64,000 nt of DNA from Nocardioides caeni (GCF_004912195.1 NZ_STGW01000006.1:75411-139410); one strand, 5' to 3'; shown: positions 1 through 8,909, counted from the first letter of the stretch. The notes: a model not told the origin generated them from the letters alone. Program-made: numbers and translations.

Positions 1-20
1 GCCCGCGCCGGACTGTTGTT

Positions 21-87
21 GGTGGGTCGGCGCCTGCGGCGCCTCCCGGTCTCCGACCGGTGGGTCGGCGCCTGCGGCGCCTCCCGG
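21..87. repeat. Two 29-bp direct repeats carrying a GGCGCC hairpin
   Basis: Positions 21-49 and 59-87 are identical. Each holds GGCGCC-TGC-GGCGCC, a six-base-pair hairpin with a three-base loop. Start-to-start spacing is 38 bases. The left part may continue from outside the window. Confidence 0.85.
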
Positions 88-194
88 GGCGCCCCCCGGC
101 GGCGCAGAGCGGGGCCCCCGCCCTCGGCCACCCGCCCGCGCGGCTGACCCTGCTGCCAGCCGAGGGCACCCCGATGCGCCGGCGGGGGTCGCCC

Positions 195-285
195 CGTCCG
201 GCACCGCAGGCGCCGCCCGGCTTGGTCGCCCGTCCGGCACCGCAGGCACCGCCCCGCTTGGTCGCCCGTCCGGCACCGCAGGCGC
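195..285. repeat. 36-bp tandem repeat, about 2.5 copies
   Basis: Units begin at 195, 231 and 267, each starting CGTCCGGCACCGCAGGC. The second differs from the first by a few substitutions and the third is cut short. No spacers separate the units, so this is not a CRISPR array. Confidence 0.9.
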
Positions 286-315
286 GGACCGCTGACTCCA
301 CGATGGGTCACCCAC

Positions 316-327
316 TAGGTTCTGGGC
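316..327 (+). promoter_or_regulatory. Probable -10 box of a leaderless acyl-CoA oxidase mRNA
   Basis: TAGGTT at 316-321 lies six bases before the ATG at 328, the same arrangement seen before many genes in this window. Confidence 0.5.
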
Positions 328-2358
328 ATGGCCGACACCGACCCGACCACGGCGCCCGACCCGACCGGTCCGCCCGCACTCTCCGTCGACGTCCCGACGC
401 TGACGGCGATCCTCGACGGGCCCCACGCGGAGGTCCGGCGCATGGTGCGCGAGCTGTTGCCGACGTACGCCGGGGTGCTCGAGGACGCCGAGACCATGGA
501 CCGCGACGCCTTCCGGGAGCGGGTCAAGGACGTGGTGCTCGAGATCGCGGACAGCGGGGCGGCGGCGATGGGCTTCCCGCAGGAGTACGGCGGAGGGGGC
601 GACATCGGCGCCTCGATCGCCGCCTTCGAGACGCTCGCGCTCGGTGACCTGTCGGTGCTGGTGAAGGTCGGCGTCCAGTTCGGCCTGTTCGGCGGCGCGA
701 TCCTGCAGCTGGGCACGCAGCGCCACCACGACGCCTACCTGAGCGACATCGTCTCCGGACGGCTGCTCGGCTGCTTCGCGATGACGGAGACCGGTCACGG
801 CAGCAACGTGCAGGCCCTCGGCACGACCGCGACCTACGACGCGGCGACGGCCGAGTTCGTCATCACGACGCCGACGGAGGCGGCCGGCAAGGACTACATC
901 GGCAACGCGGCCCGGCACGGGCGGACCGCCGTGGTGTTCGCGCAGCTCGAGGTGGCGGGGGAGCAGCACGGGGTGCACGCCCTCGTCGTCCCGATCCGCG
1001 GCGACGACGGCCAGCCCCTGCCCGGCGTCCGGATCGAGGACGACGGGCCCAAGATGGGCCTCAACGGGGTCGACAACGGCCGGATCTGGTTCGACCCCGC
1101 CGGCACGGTGCGGGTGCCGCGGGAGAACCTGCTCAACCGCTTCGCCGACGTCACCGAGGACGGCGTCTACACCAGCGAGATCGAGAGCTCCGGGCGTCGC
1201 TTCTTCACGATGCTCGGCACGCTCGTCCAGGGCCGGGTGTCGGTGGGCGCCGCGGGTGTCAGCGCGGCCAAGGTCGCGCTGACGATCGCGGTCCGCTACG
1301 GCCTGCAGCGCCGGCAGTTCGAGACCGGCACCGGCGAGGAGGGAGAGGAGCAGCTGCTCCTCGACTACGGCCTGCACCAGCGGCGACTGCTGCCCCGCCT
1401 GGCGCGGACCTATGCGATGCACAGCGCGCAGCAGGTCCTGGCCGCCCACCTGCACGACGTGTTCTCGGGCGTCACCACCGACGAGGAGTCGCGGCGACTG
1501 CTCGAGTCGCGGGCAGCGGGCACGAAGGCGCTGTCGACGTGGCTGGCGACCGACGTGATCCAGGAGTGTCGCGAGGCCTGCGGCGGCGCCGGCTATCTCT
1601 CGGTCAACCGCTTCGCCGCCCTCAAGGCCGACACCGACGTCTTCACCACCTTCGAGGGTGACAACCACGTCCTGCTGCAGCTGGTCGGCAAGGGGCTGCT
1701 GACCGACTACGCCAGCGACTTCTCCGACCTCGACCAGCTCGGCATGGTGCGCTTCGTCGCGGGCCTCGCCGTCGAGACGGTGGTCGAGCGGACCCGCGTG
1801 CACAAGCTGTTCGAGCAGATCCGCGACGCCCTGCCCGGTGGCGGCGACTCGTGGGACACCGACAGTGGGCTGCTCGACCCGTCGTACCACGTGGCGATGT
1901 ATCGCTTCCGCGAGGAGCACCTCATCGCCGGCGTCGCCCGTCGCCTCAAGCGCGGGGTCGACGCCGACATGAACCCCGGCGAGGTGTTCTCCCGCGTCCA
2001 GGACCATGTCATCGCCGCTGCGCGTGCCCACGTCGAGCGCCTCGTGCTGGAGGCGTTCGTCGACCAGGTGGCGGCTGCCCAGCAGGACCCGGCGGTCGAC
2101 GAGGACACCCGGCTGGCGCTCAATGCCCTGTGCGACCTGCACGCGCTGTCCGGGATCGAGGCCGACCGCGCCTGGTTCATGGAGCACGGCCGCCTGACCA
2201 CGCAGCGCGCCAAGGCGATCACCCGGGAGGTCGGCGACCTGTGTCGCCGGATCCGGCCGATCGCCGGTGATCTCGTCGATGCCTTCGCCGTGCCCACCGA
2301 GCTGCTGCGCGCGCCCGCCCTGATCACCCCTGAGACCGGCCCGGAGATCGTCGCATGA
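328..2358 (+). CDS. Acyl-CoA oxidase-like acyl-CoA dehydrogenase family protein
   Basis: A 676-residue FAD enzyme expected to introduce the trans-2 double bond into fatty acyl-CoA in beta-oxidation. MTETGHGSN near residue 152, ACGGAGYL near 417 and TFEGDN with the probable catalytic base at Glu 443 are the acyl-CoA oxidase version of the fold. The length also fits oxidases (about 650) better than ordinary dehydrogenases (about 380). Whether oxygen or an electron carrier is the acceptor cannot be told from the sequence. The ATG is preceded by a -10-like box and no Shine-Dalgarno sequence. The stop codon overlaps the next start by four bases (ATGA), so it should be co-expressed with the methyltransferase and the TetR regulator. 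Confidence 0.9.
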   Translation: MADTDPTTAPDPTGPPALSVDVPTLTAILDGPHAEVRRMVRELLPTYAGVLEDAETMDRDAFRERVKDVVLEIADSGAAAMGFPQEYGGGGDIGASIAAFETLALGDLSVLVKVGVQFGLFGGAILQLGTQRHHDAYLSDIVSGRLLGCFAMTETGHGSNVQALGTTATYDAATAEFVITTPTEAAGKDYIGNAARHGRTAVVFAQLEVAGEQHGVHALVVPIRGDDGQPLPGVRIEDDGPKMGLNGVDNGRIWFDPAGTVRVPRENLLNRFADVTEDGVYTSEIESSGRRFFTMLGTLVQGRVSVGAAGVSAAKVALTIAVRYGLQRRQFETGTGEEGEEQLLLDYGLHQRRLLPRLARTYAMHSAQQVLAAHLHDVFSGVTTDEESRRLLESRAAGTKALSTWLATDVIQECREACGGAGYLSVNRFAALKADTDVFTTFEGDNHVLLQLVGKGLLTDYASDFSDLDQLGMVRFVAGLAVETVVERTRVHKLFEQIRDALPGGGDSWDTDSGLLDPSYHVAMYRFREEHLIAGVARRLKRGVDADMNPGEVFSRVQDHVIAAARAHVERLVLEAFVDQVAAAQQDPAVDEDTRLALNALCDLHALSGIEADRAWFMEHGRLTTQRAKAITREVGDLCRRIRPIAGDLVDAFAVPTELLRAPALITPETGPEIVA

Positions 2359-3038
2359 TCCGCGCCGCACTCAGCAAGGTCCCCGGCCTCGGCGGCTGGT
2401 CCGAGGATCCGTTGTGGGCCAGCTTCTATGACTGGACGGTCGAGCATCCGCGGGCCGGTGGCGTGATCTGGCGTCTCGGGATGAACAGCGAGCTGGCGAA
2501 GCTCTATCGGGCCGCCGAGGAGATCGGCCGGCAGCCCGCCGGCAGCCGCATCCTCGACATCCCGAGCGGTGGCGGCGTCGCGCTCCGTGGCCTGACGCCC
2601 GGCCAGGGCGTGGAGTACGTCGCCGCCGACATCGCGCAGACGATGCTCGACCGGACCATGGACGCCGCGCGCGAGCGGGGCGTGGACGACCAGGTCGAGC
2701 CGCGGATCGCCGACGTCGGCGCGCTGCCGTTCGCCGACGGCGAGTTCGACCTTGTGGTCAGCTTCACCGGACTCCACTGCTTCCCCGACCCGGCTCGTGC
2801 GGTGATCGAGATGGCGCGGGTGCTCCGGCCCGGTGGCGTGATCACCGGCAGCGCACTCCTCAATGACACCGGCCTGCGCTATGCCCCGATCCGCGGCGTC
2901 GGCCGCACCGCCGGGCTGCTCGGTCCCGGGTGCACGGGCCACGACCTCGAGGCCTGGCTCGCCGGCCAGGGCATCCACGACGTCGTCCTCGAGCGCAGCG
3001 GCGCCGTCGGCTACTTCCGCGGCGTCAAGCGGACATGA
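2355..3038 (+). CDS. Class I SAM-dependent methyltransferase
   Basis: A 227-residue soluble protein of the UbiE/Methyltransf_11 type. The glycine-rich SAM-binding motif reads LDIPSGGGVA near residues 58-67, followed by an acidic strand end (VAADIA) and the post-motif LRPGGVITGS near residue 158. The substrate is unknown. The gene overlaps the oxidase upstream and the TetR gene downstream by four bases each, so the three form one translationally coupled operon. The context suggests a lipid or small-molecule substrate tied to acyl-CoA metabolism, but that is inference. Confidence 0.85.
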   Translation: MIRAALSKVPGLGGWSEDPLWASFYDWTVEHPRAGGVIWRLGMNSELAKLYRAAEEIGRQPAGSRILDIPSGGGVALRGLTPGQGVEYVAADIAQTMLDRTMDAARERGVDDQVEPRIADVGALPFADGEFDLVVSFTGLHCFPDPARAVIEMARVLRPGGVITGSALLNDTGLRYAPIRGVGRTAGLLGPGCTGHDLEAWLAGQGIHDVVLERSGAVGYFRGVKRT

Positions 3039-3640
3039 CCCGCCCGGCGGGCGCACGCAGGGTCGGGCGCGACGAACAGGCCGCGGAGCGTCGTACGGCG
3101 GTCTTCGCCGCGCTGCGCGACCTGCTGCTCGAGCGACCCTGGGGCGAGGTCACCCTGGAGGCCGTCGCCCAGGACGCCGGCGTGAGCCGCCAGACGCTCT
3201 ACAACACCTTCGGCTCCCGTGTCGGCCTCGCCGACGCCTACACCCGCCACCTCGCCGACGCGCTGTGTGACGTGATCGCCGACGAGGTGGAGCGTCATCC
3301 CGGCGACCTGCGGGCGGGCCTGACCGCCGGCCTGGGCCTCTACCTCGAGCTGGCCGCCGGCGACCCGCTCGTCGGCCGGGTCCGCGGCGGCGAGGCCCAC
3401 CACGACCTGATGCGGCTGGTGACCACCGACGCCGTCCCGCTCCTGCGCCACGTCGAGGAGCGGATCGAGGCCTTCCTCCGCCCGGCCTGGTCGGATCTCC
3501 CGGAGGGTCGGGTGCCGGTCCTGGCGGCGCTGCTGGCTCGGATGGCGCTCAGCTACGTCGTCACCCCGCCCGAGGACGACGAGAGCCCGGCCGCCGTGGC
3601 AGCCGGGCTCGTGTCGTTGCTCGTGCCGGAGGGTGCCTGA
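3035..3640 (+). CDS. TetR/AcrR family transcriptional regulator
   Basis: A 201-residue repressor-type protein. The N-terminal helix-turn-helix (about residues 18-65) contains VTLEAVAQDAGVSRQTLYNT followed by FGSRVGL, the classic TetR pattern. The C-terminal half is a ligand-binding and dimer domain without a recognisable ligand class. I chose the ATG at 3035 because it overlaps the methyltransferase stop (ATGA); longer in-frame starts would run deep into that gene. It probably controls its own operon, and perhaps fatty-acid genes elsewhere. It ends 20 bases before the convergent ppa gene. Confidence 0.9.
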   Translation: MTRPAGARRVGRDEQAAERRTAVFAALRDLLLERPWGEVTLEAVAQDAGVSRQTLYNTFGSRVGLADAYTRHLADALCDVIADEVERHPGDLRAGLTAGLGLYLELAAGDPLVGRVRGGEAHHDLMRLVTTDAVPLLRHVEERIEAFLRPAWSDLPEGRVPVLAALLARMALSYVVTPPEDDESPAAVAAGLVSLLVPEGA

Positions 3641-3660
3641 GGGACCTTCGGCAGTGCGGC

Positions 3661-4152
3661 TCAGTGGCCGGTGGTCTTGAACCGCTCGAAGGACGCGGCG
3701 ATCTCGGCCTCGGCCTCGGTGCGGCCGACCCAGTCGGCGCCCTCGACGGACTTGCCGGGCTCGAGGTCCTTGTAGACCTCGAAGAAGTGCTGGATCTCGA
3801 GCCGGTCGAAGTTCGGCACGTGGTTGATGTCGCGCAGGTGCTCCATGCGCGGGTCGCCGGAGGGGACGCAGAGGACCTTGTCGTCGCCGCCGGCCTCGTC
3901 GGTCATCCGGAACATGCCGATCGCGCGGCACTTGATCAGGATGCCGGGGAACGTCGGCTCCTGCAGCAGGACGAGAGCGTCCAGCGGGTCGCCGTCCTGG
4001 CCGAGGGTGTCCTCGATGTAGCCGTAGTCGGCGGGATACATCGTCGAGGTGAAGAGGAAGCGGTCCAGGCGCATCCGACCCGTCTCGTGGTCGACCTCGT
4101 ACTTGTTGCGGCTCCCCTTGGGGATCTCCACGAGGACGTCGAACTCCAGCAC
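3661..4152 (-). CDS. ppa: Inorganic pyrophosphatase, family I
   Basis: A 163-residue cytoplasmic enzyme that hydrolyses pyrophosphate to phosphate and pulls biosynthetic reactions forward. The metal-binding signature D53-G-D-P-L-D58 is intact, with the preceding [11 protein letters not shown] and [10 protein letters not shown] segments typical of the family. The GTG at 4152 follows a GGAGG eight bases upstream; longer open frames in the same phase are read-through of the divergent spacer. The order ppa, dacB, metalloprotease, tilS, hpt matches M. tuberculosis Rv3628c-Rv3624c. Confidence 0.97.
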   Translation of the reverse strand: MLEFDVLVEIPKGSRNKYEVDHETGRMRLDRFLFTSTMYPADYGYIEDTLGQDGDPLDALVLLQEPTFPGILIKCRAIGMFRMTDEAGGDDKVLCVPSGDPRMEHLRDINHVPNFDRLEIQHFFEVYKDLEPGKSVEGADWVGRTEAEAEIAASFERFKTTGH

Positions 4153-4338
4153 TGGCTTCCTCCAACACACGTCAATCGCGCCCTGATCATCACGGGCGCC
4201 GGGCCGGCCCGGGCGCTGCGGGTCAGCCCCGGAGCTGGCCCCACGCCAAAGGTCGCGGCCATTGTCCCGCACAATGACCCCGAACGCGCAGTCGGGGAGA
4301 CTGCATGGACGGCCGACCCCTTCTGAACGGCGGGGCCA

Positions 4339-5862
4339 GTGGGTGAGGAGACACGGATTCCGGTGGGCGAGCGGGAGCGCGTAGGGCGTGCGCGGGGGCG
4401 GTCGAAGGTCGTCGCCGCAGTGCTCGCGGGCGCCCTCCTGATGCTCGTGGTCGCCGGGGGTGTCGCCTGGCGGACCGGCTGGGCGGACGACTGGTGGGAC
4501 CGGATCAGCGGCGACGACCCGGCCGCCACGGCCGATCCCGCAGCGGTCGCGGCCCCTCCGGGGCTCGACCTGCCGGCCGTCGTACGCCCGGCGGTGGGGG
4601 CGCAGCCGGCCGACGGACGCTCCGGACTGAGCCCGGCCGCGCTCGAGCAGGCGCTCGTCGCGCTGAGCGACCCCGACCTCGGCGGCCACGTGCTCGCCGC
4701 CGTGGGCCCGCTGGACGGGACCGGCCTCGCCTACACGGCCGCCGAGGGCACGGCCACCGCCATCCCGGCCTCGACGACGAAGGTCGTCACCGCCACCGTC
4801 GCGCTCTTCCTGCTCGGCCCGGACCACACGTTCGACACCACCACCGTCCTCGACACGGCCGGCGGCGGCACGCCTCGGCTCGTGCTCGTCGGCGGCGGCG
4901 ACCCGCTCCTCGCCCGCGCGCCCGCGGCGGCGGGCGACGGGGACGCCGGCAGTGCCACGATCCAGCCCCCGCGCGCCGACGTGCGGACCCTCGCTCGCCG
5001 GACGGCCAGGGCGCTGCGCGCCGACGGGGTCACCGAGGTCCGCCTCGGCTACGACGACACGCTGTTCTCCGGTCCCGCGGTCAACCCGACCTGGGAGTCC
5101 GACTACATCTCGACCGACGTCGTCTCGCCGATCTCCGCGTTGTGGGTCGACCAGGGACGCGAGGCGGACAGCTTCGAGCGGGTCGCCGACCCGTCGGCGA
5201 CAGCCGCCCGCGTTTTCCGGTCCGCGCTCGCGAAGGCGGGGATCGCGGTCGTCGGGGCGCCGACGGTCGTGGCGGCGCCGGCGCGGGCGTCGGAGGTGGC
5301 CCGCGTCTCCAGCGCGCCGCTGTCCCAGATCGTGCAGCGTCTGCTCGAGGTCAGCGACAACGAGGCCTCCGAGGTGCTGCTGCGCCACATCGGCATCGCC
5401 GACCAGGGCGCCGGCACCTTCGTGGCCGGCCAGGCCGCCGTCGAGCGGGTCCTGGCCGCCAACGGGATCCCGATGGGTGGCTCCGTGCTCTACGACGGCA
5501 GCGGGTTGTCGCGCGCCAACCGCCTCGCGCCCTCGGTGCTGGTCGACGTACTCAGGCTGGCCGCCTCCGACGACCACCCCGGTCTGCGGGCGGTCCTCAC
5601 CGGCCTGCCGGTGGCCGGGTTCACCGGCTCCCTGGCCGAGCGGATGGACGAGGGTCCGGCCGCCGGGCCCGGCCGGGTGCGCGCCAAGACCGGCACGCTC
5701 TCCAACGTGAGCTCGCTCGCCGGCATCGCCCTCGACCGCGATGGCCACCTGATGGCCTTCGCGCTGATGGCCGACCGGATCAGGGACCCGAAGGAGACCC
5801 TGGCCCGCACCGCCATGGACAACGCGGCCTCCAGCCTCGGCGCCTGCTCTTGCGGCCGCTGA
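4339..5862 (+). CDS. dacB: D-alanyl-D-alanine carboxypeptidase/endopeptidase (PBP4, DacB type)
   Basis: A 507-residue penicillin-binding protein of family S13 that trims or cleaves peptidoglycan peptides outside the membrane. One membrane segment (about residues 24-45) anchors it, followed by a proline/alanine-rich linker. The three active-site motifs are present: S145-T-T-K148, S339-D-N341 and K450-T-G452. The length fits PBP4 proteins with the large insertion between the first two motifs. The start is GTG. It is divergent from ppa across about 186 bases that must hold both promoters. It ends four bases before a 22-bp tandem repeat array. Confidence 0.95.
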   Translation: MGEETRIPVGERERVGRARGRSKVVAAVLAGALLMLVVAGGVAWRTGWADDWWDRISGDDPAATADPAAVAAPPGLDLPAVVRPAVGAQPADGRSGLSPAALEQALVALSDPDLGGHVLAAVGPLDGTGLAYTAAEGTATAIPASTTKVVTATVALFLLGPDHTFDTTTVLDTAGGGTPRLVLVGGGDPLLARAPAAAGDGDAGSATIQPPRADVRTLARRTARALRADGVTEVRLGYDDTLFSGPAVNPTWESDYISTDVVSPISALWVDQGREADSFERVADPSATAARVFRSALAKAGIAVVGAPTVVAAPARASEVARVSSAPLSQIVQRLLEVSDNEASEVLLRHIGIADQGAGTFVAGQAAVERVLAANGIPMGGSVLYDGSGLSRANRLAPSVLVDVLRLAASDDHPGLRAVLTGLPVAGFTGSLAERMDEGPAAGPGRVRAKTGTLSNVSSLAGIALDRDGHLMAFALMADRIRDPKETLARTAMDNAASSLGACSCGR

Positions 5863-5865
5863 CCC

Positions 5866-5953
5866 CGAAGTGTGGGGGTTTCTCACCCGAGGTGCGCCGG
5901 TTTCTCGCCCGAGGTTCGTGAGTTTCTCCGTCGAGGTGCGCCGGTTTCTCCCG
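5866..5953. repeat. Four-unit tandem repeat with 22-bp period
   Basis: Units at 5866, 5888, 5910 and 5932 are each exactly 22 bases and share the pattern CGAGGTGCG..GGTTTCTC. The array fills most of the space between the convergent stops of dacB and the lipoprotein gene. A three-unit relative lies at 59062. Confidence 0.9.
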
Positions 5954-5973
5954 TACGACGCCCGGCCGGCGCC

Positions 5974-6579
5974 CTACTGGCCGAACACCTCGGGCTCGCA
6001 CGGCTCGAGCCGGGCGAGCTGCTTCTCGGAGAGCAGCGGCTGGTCGGGGTTGTTGACGGCCCGCTTCCGTACGGCGGCCTCGGGGAGCCGCTTCTCCGCG
6101 CACGCCAGGATCTCCGCCCACTGGGCATCGCTGAGGTCGTAGCGCTTCTCGCCCTGCTGCTCGGCGAGCGTGGTCAGCACGAGGCGGGTCGTGCGCAACC
6201 AGTAGTCCACGATGCCGACACAGTCAGAGATCGCGGCGGCGTTGGCCGTCTTCACCGAGGTGGACGTGGTGTCCTCGGGGAGGGTGGCCTTGGTGAGGTC
6301 GTTGTCGAGGATGCCCTCGTCGACCAGGGTGTCGACCCCGAGCTCGTCGACCAGGCTGGTGGCCATGCACTCGACCTCGCCGTCTTCCAGGATCGGGTCC
6401 TGGCCGTTGCCGGGGTCGGTGTCCTCGGCGAGGGCGGTGGAGAGCGCCTCGATCGCGGTCGCACGGTCGTCGGTCTCCGGGTCGCCGTCGTCCTCGCTGC
6501 AGGAGGTGAGCGCCAGCAGGGCCAGCGGGACGGCGGCGACCGCGAGGCGGGGCGACGAGGTCGTGAAGGGGCGGCGCAT
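5974..6579 (-). CDS. Predicted secreted lipoprotein of unknown function
   Basis: A 201-residue protein with a typical lipoprotein signal: basic residues, a hydrophobic run, then the lipobox L24-T-S-C27, so it should be lipid-anchored outside the membrane. The mature part is acidic near the start (SEDDGDPETDD) and has three further cysteines, about residues 76, 121 and 164. I recognise no enzymatic motif; the pattern of helices with spaced cysteines suggests a small binding domain. It converges on dacB and is divergent from the metalloprotease gene 60 bases away. Confidence 0.75.
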   Translation of the reverse strand: MRRPFTTSSPRLAVAAVPLALLALTSCSEDDGDPETDDRATAIEALSTALAEDTDPGNGQDPILEDGEVECMATSLVDELGVDTLVDEGILDNDLTKATLPEDTTSTSVKTANAAAISDCVGIVDYWLRTTRLVLTTLAEQQGEKRYDLSDAQWAEILACAEKRLPEAAVRKRAVNNPDQPLLSEKQLARLEPCEPEVFGQ

Positions 6580-6626
6580 GGCCTCAAGATAGGCGACGTC
6601 GGGCCCGGCGGGATGGAGCGAACCTC

Positions 6627-6639
6627 TACGCTGGCGTTC
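6627..6639 (+). promoter_or_regulatory. Probable -10 box of leaderless metalloprotease mRNA
   Basis: TACGCT at 6627-6632 sits seven bases before the ATG at 6640. It supports that start over the in-frame ATG at 6613. Confidence 0.5.
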
Positions 6640-7719
6640 ATGCCCGCCACGCCCGCCTCGACCTCCGACGGCCTGCCCGCGGCCGCCGACCTGCCCCCGA
6701 TGATCGACTGGGACTTCGCGGTCTCGTTGGGCTCGCGGATCGCCGGCGAGGGGCCCACGGTGACGCGGGCCGAGGCCGACGACGCGGTGGCTGAGCTGCG
6801 CGCCGGTGCGGGCCGCTCCACGGGGTTGGTCCGGGAGTTCACCGGTCTCGACGCCCCCGACGGCACCGCGCCGATCCTGGTGGTGGACCGACCCGGGTGG
6901 GTGCAGGCCAACGCCGAGGGCTTCGAGGTCGCGACGCGGCCGATGATCGAGAAGCTGGTCGCGTCGAAGCCTCCGTCGGGCCTGAGCCTCAGGGTCGGCT
7001 CGAAGATCACCGGCGCCGAGGTCGGCGGCCTGCTCGGCTTCCTCGCCGGCAAGGTGCTCGGCCAGTTCGACCCGTTCCACGCGCCGCACGGGCGGCTGCT
7101 GCTGGTTGCGCCCAATATCGTCCACGTCGAGCGTGAGCTCGACGTCGACCCCACCGACTTCCGGCTCTGGGTCTGCCTGCACGAGGAGACCCACCGCGTG
7201 CAGTTCACGGCGGTGCCGTGGATGCGCGACCACCTCTTCTCCGAGATCCGCGCGATCAGCGATGCCGTCGAGCCCACGACGTTCGTCGACGGGGGCCTCG
7301 AGCGGCTGACCGAGGCGATCCGGTCCGGGCGCAAGGGCGGCAGCCTGGTCGAGATGTTCAGCACCCCCGAGCAGCGCGAGATCCTCGACCGGGTGACCGG
7401 GATGATGTCGCTGCTGGAGGGGCACGCCGATGTCGTCATGGACGACGTGGGCCCGAGCGTGATCCCGTCCGTCGACCAGATCCGCCGCAGGTTCACCCAG
7501 CGGCGCCAGGGTGTCGGCACCCTCGACCGCCTCCTGCGCCGACTGCTGGGCCTGGAGGCCAAGATGGCGCAGTACCGCGACGGCGCGAAGTTCGTGCGCT
7601 CCGTCGTCGACAAGGTCGGCATGGAGGAGTTCAACGCCGTCTGGGCGGCACCGGAGCACCTGCCCTCCAAGGCCGAGCTCAGCGACCCCAACGGCTGGGT
7701 CACCCGCGTCCTCGGCTGA
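6640..7719 (+). CDS. Zinc-dependent metalloprotease (DUF2342 family)
   Basis: A 359-residue member of the actinobacterial family represented by Rv3626c, sometimes called coenzyme F420 biosynthesis-associated. The zinc motif H181-E-E-T-H185 is intact, with an EGHADVVMD segment near residue 260 that probably supplies the third ligand. No signal peptide is visible. The biological substrate is not known. Its place between dacB and tilS is conserved in actinobacteria. An in-frame ATG at 6613 would add nine residues, but the -10-like box lies downstream of it. Confidence 0.88.
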   Translation: MPATPASTSDGLPAAADLPPMIDWDFAVSLGSRIAGEGPTVTRAEADDAVAELRAGAGRSTGLVREFTGLDAPDGTAPILVVDRPGWVQANAEGFEVATRPMIEKLVASKPPSGLSLRVGSKITGAEVGGLLGFLAGKVLGQFDPFHAPHGRLLLVAPNIVHVERELDVDPTDFRLWVCLHEETHRVQFTAVPWMRDHLFSEIRAISDAVEPTTFVDGGLERLTEAIRSGRKGGSLVEMFSTPEQREILDRVTGMMSLLEGHADVVMDDVGPSVIPSVDQIRRRFTQRRQGVGTLDRLLRRLLGLEAKMAQYRDGAKFVRSVVDKVGMEEFNAVWAAPEHLPSKAELSDPNGWVTRVLG

Positions 7720-7735
7720 GCCGGCCGGTCAACCG

Positions 7736-8707
7736 ATGGGCCTCCATCCCGCGATCGCCGCCGTCCGTCTCGGCGTACGACGGACGTTGGCCACGCTCGA
7801 GCCAGGCTCCACGGTGCTGGTGGCCTGCTCCGGCGGCGCCGACTCGCTGGCGCTCCTGAGCGCGGCGGTGTTCGAGGCCCGACGCCGCGAGGTGCGGGTC
7901 GTGGGAGCGACGGTCGACCACGGCCTGCAGGAGGGCTCGGCCGACCACGCCGCCCGTGTCATCGGGCAGATGGCGGCGCTCGGCGCCCACGAGACCGCGT
8001 CGGCCCGGGTCCACGTCGACGCCGGGGGCCTTGGCCCCGAAGCGGCGGCCCGCCGGGCGCGCTACGACGTGCTCGAGCAGATGCGCGCCCACTTCGGTGC
8101 CGCCGTCGTCCTGCTCGGCCACACCCGCGACGACCAGGCCGAGACCGTGCTGCTGGGGCTGACCCGCGGCTCGGGTGGGCGCAGCCTCGCCGGGATGCGC
8201 CGGTCCTCCGAGCACTACAGCCGCCCCTTGCTCGACGTGGCTCGCGCCGACACCGTCGCTGCCTGCCTCGCCGAGGGGATCGACTTCTGGGACGACCCCC
8301 ACAACAGCGACCCCGGCTTCACCCGGGTCCGCGTCCGCCAGCGGGTGCTCCCCGTGCTCGAGGACGAGCTCGGCCCCGGGGTCGCCGCGGCCCTCGCCCG
8401 CACCGCCGACCAGGTCCGCGCCGACGTCGAGGCGCTCGACGCTCTCGCCGACCAGGCCTGGTCCGCCCTCCGCGACCCCGACGGCCTCCCGCTGCGTCCC
8501 CTCCACGACCACCACGAGGCCGTCGCCTCCCGCGTCCTGCGGCTGGCCGCCCTGGACGCCGGTGCCACCGACGCCGAGCTGTTCCACGTCCACGTCCGCG
8601 CCCTGGTCGACCTGGCCGCCGGCGACGTCAACGGCGAGATCCAGCTGCCGGGCCACGTCACGGCGTACCGCTCCGAGGGGCGGCTCCGCTTCCGCCCCAC
8701 TCCCTGA
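7736..8707 (+). CDS. tilS: tRNA(Ile)-lysidine synthetase
   Basis: A 323-residue ATP-dependent enzyme that converts cytidine 34 of the CAU-anticodon tRNA-Ile to lysidine, so that it reads AUA. The PP-loop motif S32-G-G-A-D-S37 is exact, and GHTRDDQAETVLLGLTRG and HNSDPGFTRVRVR are family hallmarks. It is shorter than E. coli TilS (about 430) and lacks most of the C-terminal domain, as usual in actinobacteria. It starts 16 bases after the metalloprotease stop, so the two are probably co-transcribed. Confidence 0.95.
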   Translation: MGLHPAIAAVRLGVRRTLATLEPGSTVLVACSGGADSLALLSAAVFEARRREVRVVGATVDHGLQEGSADHAARVIGQMAALGAHETASARVHVDAGGLGPEAAARRARYDVLEQMRAHFGAAVVLLGHTRDDQAETVLLGLTRGSGGRSLAGMRRSSEHYSRPLLDVARADTVAACLAEGIDFWDDPHNSDPGFTRVRVRQRVLPVLEDELGPGVAAALARTADQVRADVEALDALADQAWSALRDPDGLPLRPLHDHHEAVASRVLRLAALDAGATDAELFHVHVRALVDLAAGDVNGEIQLPGHVTAYRSEGRLRFRPTP

Positions 8708-8711
8708 CCCA

Positions 8712-8880
8712 CGAAGTGGGACATCTCGTGGCGCGAGGTGGGACTTCTTGCGCATCGAGATGGGCCGGCTGGTGGGCGCTGTCGCCGACCGCGCGGAGTC
8801 CCACCTCGGCCCCCGCGCTGTCCCACTTCGCGGCGCCACCTCTCCCACTTCGCGGCGCGAGATGTCCCACTTCGCGGGGG
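8712..8880. repeat. Inverted pair of 22-bp-period repeat arrays
   Basis: Forward units with core CGARGTGGGA start at 8712 and 8734, with a decayed third at 8756. Reverse-strand units with core TCCCACYTCG start at 8799, 8821, 8843 and 8865. Every step is exactly 22 bases. The two halves face each other across about 20 unique bases and fill the tilS-hpt spacer. Confidence 0.9.
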
Positions 8881-8896
8881 CCGGGAGAGGGTGTGG

Positions 8897-8909
8897 CAGG
8901 CTGACGCCC
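8897..8909 (+). promoter_or_regulatory. Probable -10 box of hpt
   Basis: CAGGCT at 8897-8902 is seven bases before the hpt ATG. It fits the xAnnnT form of the local leaderless promoters and lies just outside the repeat array. Confidence 0.4.

Larger units (their letters stand above)
1..327. other. Gene-free stretch with short repeats upstream of the acyl-CoA oxidase gene
   Basis: I see no credible gene here. The stretch holds two copies of a 29-bp repeat (21-49 and 59-87), each containing the hairpin GGCGCC-TGC-GGCGCC, and a 36-bp tandem repeat at 195-285. Its right edge carries the probable promoter of the next gene. Open frames in it are by-products of high GC. Confidence 0.7.

Noticed and set aside
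195-285. A CRISPR array at the 36-bp repeats
   Set aside because: The units are contiguous with no spacers, and no cas genes are present.
60-647. A 195-codon frame at the left edge
   Set aside because: It runs through tandem repeats and then another frame of the oxidase gene, with no recognisable protein.
3661-5886. A 741-codon frame containing ppa at its end
   Set aside because: The upstream part is antisense to dacB. The pyrophosphatase begins at the GTG at 4152 with a good ribosome binding site.
5866-5953. A CRISPR-like or coding origin for the 22-bp repeats
   Set aside because: There are no spacers, the units are degenerate, and the period is not a multiple of three.
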